Assembly (NCBI GenBank): GCA_903824045.1
Contig: CAIJVD010000023.1
Coordinates: forward strand, 124,001 to 188,000
DNA length: 64,000 bases
Reading direction: 5' to 3'
Source of the DNA: an uncultured Chlorobiaceae bacterium
GTDB taxonomy: Bacteria; Bacteroidota; Chlorobiia; Chlorobiales; Chlorobiaceae
The notes under the pieces are model-generated. The model did not search any database. It had not been told where the DNA came from and worked only from the letters and a program-made list of their open reading frames with translations. A program made the position numbers and the translations under genes. Position 1 is the first letter of the stretch. Each line of letters begins with the position of its first letter. Shown piece by piece: positions 27,396 through 37,464 of this stretch.

Positions 27396-27597
27396 CTCTC
27401 TTGAAGCGGGCCTCTTTATTGCGGCCTACTTCTCCGCCAGCGTGACGCTCTAATCGTTTGACGCAGGCCGGTTTCACAGTACCTTTATTTTATCACTGGC
27501 TTTGGCCTTGACCGGGCGGTACGCTGCCCCGGCAGATATTCTAAGCTTATTTTTTGACTCTCTTTTAGCTGGTTTTTTATTTACACACAATACTTAA

Positions 27598-29838
<2,241 letters not shown>

Positions 29839-29856
29839 TTGTTTCGTCAGTCAGCA

Positions 29857-29906
29857 CCATATAACGAGAGAAGCCCGGTTTGCGCCGGGCTTCTCTCGTT
29901 ATATGG
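29857..29906 (+). terminator. Perfect 22-bp stem-loop after icd
   Basis: Bases 29857-29878 and 29885-29906 are perfectly complementary with a 6-nt loop (TTTGCG). There is no long U-run on either side. Lying between two converging genes, it can end or stabilise transcripts from both strands. Confidence 0.85.
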
Positions 29907-30062
29907 GTTTGCGCCCATGGCTACCAACATTTCACCGCTACGCGGTTTGAAAATATGAGGGATTTGTGGACCATGGATGAGATCCCCGAGCCCCCTGGGG
30001 GCGACATGTCTGTAGCCAGGGATGGTAATCCCTGGGATCTCAATTCCCGGAGTGCCATGCAT
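29907..30062. repeat. Probable interspersed repeat element with nested palindromes
   Basis: This about 155-bp segment carries several short palindromes: ACCGC-TAC-GCGGT (29934-29946), CCCCCTGGGGG (29991-30001) and CCAGGGAT-GGTA-ATCCCTGG (30016-30035). It also has the phrases GCGCCCATGGCTAC and CGACATGTCTGTAGCC. From memory, similar phrases recur as dispersed intergenic repeats in several bacterial genomes; I cannot confirm copies elsewhere in this genome. It is readable as a short open frame on the minus strand, which I take as repeat, not gene. It runs into the 3' end of the L,D-transpeptidase gene. Confidence 0.6.
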
Positions 30063-30666
30063 AGATAAAGCCGCCATTGGCGAGTTTGTCGGCTACCTCG
30101 TCAATATCTCCGGCGGCGACGACAAAGCAGCCGTTGCTGCGCCCTATTCTCGGGCCGTTGAAGGTGATGAGGTTCCACAGGATGGTGCCCGCTCCGGCAT
30201 AACTGCCCTTGTGCAGCACGATGTCGCGCATGTTGGCGTTACTGTTCACCTCTGCGTCGAGCCCTTCGAGCCGTATCGCTTTTCCGTGGTCTCCATTGAA
30301 GGCTCCGAGAGAGCGGAAGAGGCCGAGGCTGCTCATGCTCGACTCCTGGGTGTTTGAAAAACGGAGGGCGTAGAGCTCCCCGGAATTTTTGCCATGCGCT
30401 ACCCGGTAAAAGAGCGATTTCCCTGTCGTCAGGTCGATGAGCACCATCCGCTTCAGCCATGAGGGTTTTGAGTAGTCCACCACAGCAAGAGCGCGTGGGA
30501 TCTCTTCCGGATGCGTCGAGAGGTAGTTGTCAAGAGCCGAATATGCCGCTCTGTATGCGCCAATAGAGACCTTCTCCTGACGTTCCAGAAAAGCCACGCC
30601 AAAACCCGCACCGAGGAGCAGCAGGGTTATCGAGAGGTAGATGAGGGGTTTTCGCTGAAACGGCAC
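30040..30666 (-). CDS. Murein L,D-transpeptidase catalytic-domain family protein
   Basis: A 208-residue exported protein. An N-terminal signal/anchor helix (about residues 8-26, IYLSITLLLLGAGFGVAFL) precedes a catalytic part of the PF13645-type L,D-transpeptidase-like family. His152 lies in DIVLHKGSY and the putative nucleophile Cys180 in GRSNGCFVV; this H...SxGC pattern is typical. It probably remodels peptidoglycan cross-links or is a carboxypeptidase in the periplasm. The last few codons (after GGFIYA) lie within the repeat element downstream, so the natural C-terminus may have been replaced. Confidence 0.85.
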   Translation of the reverse strand: MPFQRKPLIYLSITLLLLGAGFGVAFLERQEKVSIGAYRAAYSALDNYLSTHPEEIPRALAVVDYSKPSWLKRMVLIDLTTGKSLFYRVAHGKNSGELYALRFSNTQESSMSSLGLFRSLGAFNGDHGKAIRLEGLDAEVNSNANMRDIVLHKGSYAGAGTILWNLITFNGPRIGRSNGCFVVAAGDIDEVADKLANGGFIYAWHSGN

Positions 30667-30767
30667 CGCTTACGGGTTTAATTTACGCTCATATTTTGTG
30701 AATGTTCCTCTTGTGAAGTTCGTCAAATTCTGCCAGAATTCCATTGGTCGTTCCCGCCGGGCCACCC

Positions 30768-31628
30768 TCACTCTGCGTGCTTCAGGAAGGTTCCGTTGCG
30801 ATACTCTTCGAAAGCGGTTCGCAGCTCTTCATTGGTGTTCATGACGATCGGTCCCTGCCAGGCGACTTGTTCGTTGAGCGGCTTGCCTGAGATGAGCAGG
30901 AAGCGCAGCGGATCGCGCTCTGTCTTTACGCTCAGGCTGTCGCCGTTCGAAAAGAGGAGCAGCGTCCCGTTTTCGTGAAGCTGCTTCTCCTCCTCTCCGA
31001 ATGCACCGCTCCCTTCGATGACGTAGGCGAATGCCCTGTCGGTGCCTCTCTGGGGGTGAGTCCAGTATGTTTCAGCCGGTAAACTGACGTCGAGATAGGT
31101 CGGGTCGATGGCGATATCTTTCACTGGCCCCACGGTATCGCCAACGCGACCGCAGATGACGCGGATTTCAACGCCGTTTTCAAGCCGGAGCGTCGGGAGT
31201 TCTGCGGCGGAGATGTCGCGGTATCGGGGCATGCACATCTTTTCTGAGGCAGGCAGGTTTGCCCAGAGCTGAAATCCTGCAACTGCACCCGCCCTGTCAC
31301 CGGCGGGCATCTCCTGATGCACAATGCCACTCCCGGCGGTCATCCACTGCACTGCCCCAGGGGAGATCACCCCCCGGTTGCCCATGCTGTCGGCGTGTTC
31401 CACGCTCCCCTGCAGCACATAGGTTATGGTCTCTATTCCCCGGTGAGGGTGCCAGGGGAAGCCGGCCCGGTAGTCCCGAGGACGATCGGAGCGGATATCG
31501 TCGAGCAGAAGAAACGGGTCGAACATCGGAGCCTCAGCGAAGCCGAATGCCCGGTTGAGGCGGACGCCGGCGCCCTCCATGACCGGTGAGCTATGGAAAA
31601 TGTGACGGACGGTGCGGGGTGTTGTCAT
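30768..31628 (-). CDS. Pirin family bicupin protein
   Basis: About 286 residues with two cupin domains. The first has the pirin motif GFPWHPHRGIETITYVLQGSVEHAD (metal-binding His-x-His and Glu/His) and then MTAGSGIVHQEMP. The second, C-terminal cupin is less conserved. Bacterial pirins such as YhhW cleave quercetin in vitro, but their physiological role is unclear. The start MTTPRTVRHIF at 31628 matches family N-termini; a further upstream frame of 25 residues is unlikely. Single gene, same strand as the L,D-transpeptidase. Confidence 0.9.
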   Translation of the reverse strand: MTTPRTVRHIFHSSPVMEGAGVRLNRAFGFAEAPMFDPFLLLDDIRSDRPRDYRAGFPWHPHRGIETITYVLQGSVEHADSMGNRGVISPGAVQWMTAGSGIVHQEMPAGDRAGAVAGFQLWANLPASEKMCMPRYRDISAAELPTLRLENGVEIRVICGRVGDTVGPVKDIAIDPTYLDVSLPAETYWTHPQRGTDRAFAYVIEGSGAFGEEEKQLHENGTLLLFSNGDSLSVKTERDPLRFLLISGKPLNEQVAWQGPIVMNTNEELRTAFEEYRNGTFLKHAE

Positions 31629-31790
31629 GGTCGCGGGATGAAGGTGAGAAAAACTTTCAAATAACAACGCCACAACGCTGTCAGGAAGTTCATTACTTCT
31701 CAAAACCCTTAAATAGGGCTGTTCAAACTGGGCGGTAATGTGTAACTTCCCGACAGGTATTTCAAACGTTTATAACGGCAGGGGAAAGGT

Positions 31791-32618
31791 ATGGCGCAGA
31801 AAAGTGTGAAGGTATTGTTTATCGGTGATGTTGTCGGCACTCCTGGACAGAAGATGGTTCAGATGATGCTGAAGAACTTTATCAAGAAGTATGATATCGA
31901 TTTTGTGGTCTGCAACGGGGAGAACGCCCATAATGGCAAGGGGATGAGCCTTGAGGCGCTCAACCTGCTACTTGAGGCCGGTGTGAATGTTGTTACGGGT
32001 GGAAACCATACCTGGAGCAACTTCAACTTTTTCGACACCTTGAAGACCCACCCCCAGGTACTCCGCCCGCTGAACTATCCCAAGGGCACCTACGGCAAAG
32101 GCTACGGCGTCTTCAAGCTGCCGGACGCTCTTGGCGACATTGCTGTCGTCAACCTGCAGGGTCGGACCTTCATGTACTCGATCGACTGCCCCTTCCGCAC
32201 AGCGGACTGGGTTATCAAGCAGATCAAGGAGCAGCACAAGGATAAAGTCCGCTTTATTTTTGTTGACATCCATGCCGAGGCCACGGCTGAAAAGATCGCT
32301 CTTGGCTGGTATCTTGACGGCAGGGTCTCGGCCGTTATCGGCACCCATACCCATGTGCCCACCGCCGACGAGCGCATTCTGCCGAAAGGGACCGGCTACT
32401 GCACCGACGCAGGTATGACCGGTCCGCATAACTCGGTCATCGGCATGCAGATCAAATCGGCGACTGACCGGATGCTCTATCAGACTCCCCACAAGTATGA
32501 GTGCGCCGAGGACGATGTCCACTTCTCCGCAGTTCTTCTCGCTCTCGACCCCTCAAGTGGAAAAACCGTCGGTATCGAGCGCATCTTCTACCCCGAGTTC
32601 GACCGGGGAGTGCTATAA
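31791..32618 (+). CDS. ymdB: YmdB-family metallophosphoesterase
   Basis: A 275-residue dinuclear-metal phosphodiesterase of the TIGR00282/YmdB family, which hydrolyses 2',3'-cyclic nucleotides (and cAMP in B. subtilis, where it affects RNA turnover and biofilm choice). Metal ligands are Asp13 in IGDVVGTPG, Glu44 and Asn45 in NGENAHNGKG, Asn72 and His73 in GGNHTW, His in VDIHAEATAEK, and GTHTHVPTAD. A strong AGGGGAAAGG site precedes the ATG. It is closed by a stem-loop that begins within its stop codon. Confidence 0.92.
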   Translation: MAQKSVKVLFIGDVVGTPGQKMVQMMLKNFIKKYDIDFVVCNGENAHNGKGMSLEALNLLLEAGVNVVTGGNHTWSNFNFFDTLKTHPQVLRPLNYPKGTYGKGYGVFKLPDALGDIAVVNLQGRTFMYSIDCPFRTADWVIKQIKEQHKDKVRFIFVDIHAEATAEKIALGWYLDGRVSAVIGTHTHVPTADERILPKGTGYCTDAGMTGPHNSVIGMQIKSATDRMLYQTPHKYECAEDDVHFSAVLLALDPSSGKTVGIERIFYPEFDRGVL

Positions 32619-32655
32619 AAGAGAGAGCCCGGCTTGCCGGGCTCTCTCTTTTATA
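32614..32655 (+). terminator. Stem-loop terminator of ymdB
   Basis: TATAAAAGAGAGAGCCCGG (32614-32632) pairs perfectly with CCGGGCTCTCTCTTTTATA (32637-32655) around a 4-nt loop. The A- and T-rich outer ends give U-runs in both directions. It overlaps the ymdB stop codon. Confidence 0.88.
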
Positions 32656-32676
32656 GGATGTTGTCCTTACGCTCTT

Positions 32677-32723
32677 GTCATCTCGAACGAACGAGAGAGA
32701 TCTTTCCTTTCAGTCGAGATGAC
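32677..32723. repeat. Short intergenic repeat with inverted ends
   Basis: GTCATCTCGA (32677-32686) and TCGAGATGAC (32714-32723) are perfect 10-bp inverted arms enclosing ACGAACGAGAGAGATCTTTC. From memory, the motif GTCAT-TCGA-CGAA-GAGAGATCT resembles a dispersed intergenic repeat found in many bacteria. A similar imperfect stem, GCATCTCGA with TCGAAATGC, occurs at 61960-61981. It lies between ymdB and fbp, which converge. Confidence 0.6.
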
Positions 32724-32753
32724 TACGGGCTCCATCCAAAATCCGGAATCTCT

Positions 32754-33755
32754 TCAACGAATGCCCTGCTCGAACTCTTCGGCTACGATGACGTCATCCG
32801 TGCTGCCGATGTAGAGCGGTGTGCGCTGGTGGAGTTCGGTTGGCTGGATGTCGAGTATCCGCTCTCTTCCGTTTGTTGCCCGTCCGCCGGCCTGTTCGCA
32901 GATGAAGGCGAGCGGGTTGGCTTCATACATGAGCCGGAGCTTCCCGTTGGCATGTTTTGATGTTGGCGGATAGATGAAGACGCCGCCGACGAGGAGGTTG
33001 CGGTGGAAGTCAGCAACGAGTGAGCCGATGTAACGGGTGCTGTATGGCCGTCCGGTTGCCGGGTCCTCCTTTTTGATATAGTCGAGGTATTTTTTCGTGC
33101 CCTCGTTGAACTGCTCATAGGATCCTTCGTTGATGGAGTAGTATTTGCCGCTCTTCGGGGTGACGATGTTCTCATGGGAGAGCAGGAACTCTCCGATGGT
33201 CGGATCGTAGGTAAAGCCGTGGACGCCGTGGCCTGTGGTGTAGACCATGACGACCGAGGAGCCGTAGATGACGTATCCGGCCGCAACCTGCTCGTAGCCG
33301 TGCTGGAGGCAGTCGGAGATGCTTGCTTTCGAGGGGTCGTCTCCCTTGATGCGGTAGATGGAGAAGATGGTGCCAACGCTGACGTTGACATCGATGTTCG
33401 AGGAGCCGTCGAGCGGATCGAAGAGCAGCACATAGCTGCCGCTGTCATTTTTGGGGGGGATGATGATTCCCTCGTTCTCCTCGGAACCCATGACGGCAAA
33501 CCGCCCGTGCTGGCCGATGGCGTTGATGATCTTTTCGTTGGCAAACAGGTCAAGCTTTTTGACCTCCTCGCCCTGAACGTTGGTGCTGCCCGCAAAGCCG
33601 AGAATATCGACCAGTCCTGCGCGGACAACCTCCCGCCTTACCAGTTTGGCGGCAAAGGCGACATCGTTGAGAAGCTCGGTAAGCTCACCGTGCGCTTCCG
33701 GAAAATACTTCTGTTGTTCGAGAATGTGGCGTTCAATGGTGATCAGCTGGCTCAT
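32754..33755 (-). CDS. fbp: Fructose-1,6-bisphosphatase class 1
   Basis: Gluconeogenic phosphatase giving fructose 6-phosphate; in an autotroph it draws fixed carbon from the reductive TCA cycle into hexoses and glycogen. It has 333 residues from the preferred start [15 protein letters not shown] (33755), which matches family N-termini. Another ATG lies at 33794. Diagnostic regions: GSEENEG, the metal-binding [37 protein letters not shown] and [19 protein letters not shown]. Confidence 0.95.
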   Translation of the reverse strand: MSQLITIERHILEQQKYFPEAHGELTELLNDVAFAAKLVRREVVRAGLVDILGFAGSTNVQGEEVKKLDLFANEKIINAIGQHGRFAVMGSEENEGIIIPPKNDSGSYVLLFDPLDGSSNIDVNVSVGTIFSIYRIKGDDPSKASISDCLQHGYEQVAAGYVIYGSSVVMVYTTGHGVHGFTYDPTIGEFLLSHENIVTPKSGKYYSINEGSYEQFNEGTKKYLDYIKKEDPATGRPYSTRYIGSLVADFHRNLLVGGVFIYPPTSKHANGKLRLMYEANPLAFICEQAGGRATNGRERILDIQPTELHQRTPLYIGSTDDVIVAEEFEQGIR

Positions 33756-33933
33756 GCTCTCTGTTCCTGGTGGATTGTTAATGAGGGACTCCATCTTTCC
33801 TTAACATTCAATGTACGTAATATCCGGCGCTTCTTACAACTGATCCGGGGTGCAGGATCTGCGTTGTTTGTTTAGAAATGGTGAAGAGTTATATAACTTG
33901 ACACGTTTCTTTCAAGCCTTTTCCACTTGTTCA

Positions 33934-35640
33934 ATGAAGCGATACCGCTGGAACATTCTCTCTCCTGACGAAGAGAGCGTCCTTGCCCTTTCGGGAGCGA
34001 TCAATGTCAGTGAGCCTCTTTCGCGCGCACTCTGTAACCGGGGTGTCACCACCTTTGAGGGTGCAAAGGGGTATTTCCGCTCCTCCATAGAGGATCTTCC
34101 CTCTCCGTTTCTCATGGAGGATATGCCGAAATCAGTTGACCGGCTCCTCAGGGCCATTCGGAACCATGAGAAAATCATGCTCTATGGCGATTATGATGTT
34201 GACGGCACCACCGGCACGGCCATGCTTTTCCTTTTTCTCAAGGAGCTTGGCGCCGAGCTTTCCTGCTATGTCAACGACCGGTTCAGCGAAGGGTACGGCA
34301 TCTCAGCGGAAGGTATCGATTCAGCCATCAGGGAGGGAGTCACTCTTCTCGTTACTATCGATTGCGGCATCAGGGCAAACGAAGCCATAACGCGGTGTGC
34401 GGGGCAGGGTATCGATGTAATTATCTGTGACCATCACGAGCCGGAGGAGCTGCCCGAGGCATTTGCCATACTCAACCCGAAGGTTCAGGGCAGCAGCTAC
34501 CCATTCCGGGAGCTCTGCGGCTGCGCTGTCGCCTTCAAGCTCCTGCAGGCCATATCGAGCAAGGTGCACGCCAAGGAAGAGTGCTGGCGGGAGTATCTCG
34601 ATTTTGTCGCTATCGCCACGGCGGCCGACATGGTGTCGCTGGAGGGGGAAAACCGCACGCTGCTGCGGGAGGGGCTGGAGCGGATGAGGACAAAGCCGAG
34701 GGCAAGCCTGAAGGCGATGTTTTCGCTCATGAATGTTGCTCCCGCTGAGGCGGGAATGTACCATATCGCCTTTGGAATCGCTCCGCGCATCAATGCAGCA
34801 GGCCGGATGCACTCGGCCCGTCTTGCCCTTGAGTGGCTCATTTCGGATAGCCTTCCCGAGGCCCGCCGACTTGCCGATGAGCTCGACGCTTTGAATATTC
34901 GCCGTCGTGAGGTTGACCTTGATATCATGACGAGGGCGGAAAAAATGCTGGAGGGCCACTTCGCCTCCTTCTGTTCTTCGATTGTGCTCTACGACGAATC
35001 GTGGCACCTTGGTGTGCTCGGCATTGTGGCCTCCAGGATGATCGAAAAGCACTATCTGCCGACCGTGATCCTCGGCAGCATGAACGGGCTTGTCAAGGGA
35101 TCAGTCCGCAGTGTCGAGGGGTTGAACATCTATGATGCCTTGCAGCATTGCAACGAATTTCTTGAGCAGTTTGGCGGGCACCACCAGGCGGCAGGGGTGA
35201 CCCTCCGGCCCGAGAATCTCGAGGGGTTCCGCAAGAGGTTCGACGAGGTCTGCACGACTCTTCTGCCGATCGCCGAGCGCCAGAAGGAGCTGACGGTTGA
35301 TGCGCACCTTCCGCTCGATGCCATTACCTCGCGTTTCATCAAGGTCCTCGAGCAGTTCGCCCCTTATGGATTCGGTAATCGCGAACCGCTCTTTATCACC
35401 AGCGGCATGTTGATGTTCGGTTCACCGAGGCTCCTGCGCGAGCGGCATGTGAAGTTTTCCGTCAAAGATGGCAGCGGACGGGTCTTCGAGGTCATCGGCT
35501 TCGACCGGGCGGATATCCATGCTGATCTCCTGGCAACCCCCCGAAAACCATTCAGCATGGTCTATTCGGTAGAAAAAAATCTGTGGAACGGCAAAGAGCA
35601 GTGGCAGCTCAAGCTGAAAGATGTTGAACTCATGCAATAG
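33934..35640 (+). CDS. recJ: Single-stranded-DNA-specific exonuclease RecJ
   Basis: 5'-3' exonuclease for recombination and mismatch repair. About 568 residues from the start MKRYRWNILSP (33934), a typical RecJ N-terminus. Motifs of the DHH phosphoesterase superfamily: DYDVDGTTG from Asp86, TIDCGIRANEA and CDHHEPEELP. The DHHA1 domain has APRINAAGRM and FGGHHQAAGVTLR, followed by the C-terminal OB fold (EQFAPYGFGNREPLF). It is transcribed away from fbp, with about 180 bp between start codons. Confidence 0.95.
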   Translation: MKRYRWNILSPDEESVLALSGAINVSEPLSRALCNRGVTTFEGAKGYFRSSIEDLPSPFLMEDMPKSVDRLLRAIRNHEKIMLYGDYDVDGTTGTAMLFLFLKELGAELSCYVNDRFSEGYGISAEGIDSAIREGVTLLVTIDCGIRANEAITRCAGQGIDVIICDHHEPEELPEAFAILNPKVQGSSYPFRELCGCAVAFKLLQAISSKVHAKEECWREYLDFVAIATAADMVSLEGENRTLLREGLERMRTKPRASLKAMFSLMNVAPAEAGMYHIAFGIAPRINAAGRMHSARLALEWLISDSLPEARRLADELDALNIRRREVDLDIMTRAEKMLEGHFASFCSSIVLYDESWHLGVLGIVASRMIEKHYLPTVILGSMNGLVKGSVRSVEGLNIYDALQHCNEFLEQFGGHHQAAGVTLRPENLEGFRKRFDEVCTTLLPIAERQKELTVDAHLPLDAITSRFIKVLEQFAPYGFGNREPLFITSGMLMFGSPRLLRERHVKFSVKDGSGRVFEVIGFDRADIHADLLATPRKPFSMVYSVEKNLWNGKEQWQLKLKDVELMQ

Positions 35641-35642
35641 AT

Positions 35643-36533
35643 CTACTGAGCTTCAGCACTGCTTTTTTCGTGGCGGATCCTCAGGAGGACTCCTGCAAGT
35701 GAGGAGAGGGCGGAGATGACGAAGAAGATGAGCGAGAGGGCGACGCCGGCGCTTATTTCAAGCTGCATGGCGCCGAGCATATAGAAGAAGGTGACCTCTC
35801 TTGCCCCCGCGCCGCCGATGGTGAGCGGCAGGATTGTGGCGAAGGAGGATACCAGAAAGATCTCCAGATAGTCGATGGTGTTGGTGTGGTGCGAAAGCGC
35901 CGCCAGAATGAAATAGGCTGAAATCACCTGGGCAATCTGCACCAGCAGCGATTCGAGGGCTGTTATGGTGAACAGTCCGATGAACTGGCGGTAAAAGAAT
36001 TTGTTAATGAGGAAGGCGACCGGGTAGATGGCCACAAGCGCCGCCCATGCCCAGGGGAGCAGCATCGGGAACTTTACGGCAAACCCGCTCGGCAGCAGCA
36101 TGATGACCGAGAGAAAGAAGAGGGCGAAGACTCCGCATATCCGGTCCCAGAGCACGGCGTGAAAGACGTTGATCATTTTCATGCCGTGGTTCTTCTGCAG
36201 CAGGTAGATCTTGTAGCCGTCCCCGCCGATCCCCCCTGGAAGAAAGAGGTTGTAGAACATGCCAAGATAGTAGAGCTTGATGTTGTAGATGGCCGAAAGT
36301 TCTATGCCTATCGCCTTGAAGAAGCGGTTCAGGCGGACGGCATTGAAGAGTTTTGAGATGTTGAAGAAGATGAATGAGAGCAGCAGATACCAGGGGTTGG
36401 CGTTCCTGATAAAGCCGGAAAGCTTTGCGATATCGGTCTTTTTCAGCACCAGATAGAGTGCCAGTGCGGTTACTGCGAGCTGCAGAGTGGTCTTGAGCAG
36501 CTTTTTGAGGCTGCTTTTACTGTTTGCCGACAA
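35643..36533 (-). CDS. UPF0104 / LPG-synthase-type membrane protein
   Basis: An integral membrane protein of about 296 residues with seven or eight hydrophobic segments, including ARKEAT-like positions typical of the YbhN/AglD family: LYYLGMFYNLFLPGGIGGDGYK, LWDRICGVFALFFLS, and near the C-terminus TIGGAGAREVTFFYMLG. Members include the flippase half of MprF and the archaeal AglD. The role here is unknown. The start is not ATG: TTG at 36533 (overlapping the GT2 stop by 17 nt) is preferred over TTG at 36599. It is the last gene of the glycosylation operon. Confidence 0.82.
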   Translation of the reverse strand: MSANSKSSLKKLLKTTLQLAVTALALYLVLKKTDIAKLSGFIRNANPWYLLLSFIFFNISKLFNAVRLNRFFKAIGIELSAIYNIKLYYLGMFYNLFLPGGIGGDGYKIYLLQKNHGMKMINVFHAVLWDRICGVFALFFLSVIMLLPSGFAVKFPMLLPWAWAALVAIYPVAFLINKFFYRQFIGLFTITALESLLVQIAQVISAYFILAALSHHTNTIDYLEIFLVSSFATILPLTIGGAGAREVTFFYMLGAMQLEISAGVALSLIFFVISALSSLAGVLLRIRHEKSSAEAQ

Positions 36534-37464
36534 TCTTTCTGATGATATAGGGTTTCTTGTTCTGCGACTCGTAGTAGGTGCGCATGATGAATTCGGCAAT
36601 GAACCCGGTTGTGATAAGCTGGATGCCGATGAAGGTCAGAATGATGCCGAGGGTGAGCAGCGGGCGGCCGCCGATATCCTGGCCAAGAATTTTTAAGGCC
36701 AGCAGGTAGAGGTTGAGGGCGAGTCCAAGAAAAAAGGAGAGGAAGCCCAGCGTTCCGAAGAGGTGCATCGGCTTCTGGCTGTATTTCTGGAAGAATACCA
36801 TGAAGAGCAGGTCGCTCATCACCTTGAAGGTCCTTCCAATGCCGTATTTGGACTTGCCGAACTGGCGTGGATGATGCTTCACGTCAACCTCCTCCATTTT
36901 TGCGCCGTAGAGCTGCACAAGCACGGGGATGAACCGGTGGAGTTCGCCGTAGAGGCCGAGATTTTTGGCCACCTCCTTCTTGAAGACCTTCAGGGTGCAG
37001 CCATAGTCACGGATATGCACATCGGTCATCGAGCGGATGAGGGCGTTGGCGATCTTGCTGGGAATTTTGCGTAGCAGCATGCCGTCCTGACGTCCCGCGC
37101 GCCGTCCTGCAACAACGTCGAGATCGCGGGCATGAAGGTACTCCATCATCATGGGAATGTCCGAAGGGTCGTTCTGCAGGTCACCATCCATCGTGGCGAT
37201 CAGTTCACCCCTCGCATGATCGATCCCGGCGGCCATTGCGGTCGTCTGGCCGTAGTTCTTGTTGAGCACCACAAGCTGGAGGTTTGCCGGGGCATTTGCC
37301 TGGATTTCGGCGACAGTGCCGTCGGTCGAGCCGTCATCAACGAGCACAATCTCATGCTCTACTCCCGCAAGCGATGATGCCAGTGCGGCAAACAGAGGCT
37401 TGATGTTCTCCGCCTCATTCATGACCGGTATGACGACAGAAAGCTTCATGGGTGTCGGGTTCAT
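36517..37464 (-). CDS. Polyprenyl-phosphate glycosyltransferase (GT2, ArnC/GtrB/DPM1-like)
   Basis: A 315-residue GT2 enzyme. The catalytic domain has VIPVMNEAENI, VDDGSTDGT, the metal-binding MDGDLQNDPSDIP and VAGRRAGRQD. Two C-terminal membrane helices (about 230-295) follow, the layout of ArnC and GtrB, which load a sugar onto undecaprenyl phosphate on the cytoplasmic side. Its ATG overlaps the TGA of the GT39 gene (ATGA), indicating translational coupling. It would supply the lipid-linked sugar donor for the two GT39 transferases. Confidence 0.88.
   Translation of the reverse strand: MNPTPMKLSVVIPVMNEAENIKPLFAALASSLAGVEHEIVLVDDGSTDGTVAEIQANAPANLQLVVLNKNYGQTTAMAAGIDHARGELIATMDGDLQNDPSDIPMMMEYLHARDLDVVAGRRAGRQDGMLLRKIPSKIANALIRSMTDVHIRDYGCTLKVFKKEVAKNLGLYGELHRFIPVLVQLYGAKMEEVDVKHHPRQFGKSKYGIGRTFKVMSDLLFMVFFQKYSQKPMHLFGTLGFLSFFLGLALNLYLLALKILGQDIGGRPLLTLGIILTFIGIQLITTGFIAEFIMRTYYESQNKKPYIIRKIVGKQ

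Noticed and set aside
29847-30077. Open frame of 76 residues (MHGTPGIEIPGITIPGYR...)
   Set aside because: Lies wholly in the palindrome-rich repeat element and the stem-loop; its apparent conservation would come from the repeat, not from protein function.
32304-32500. Additional alternate frames over ymdB
   Set aside because: Shadow frames opposite the YmdB catalytic region.
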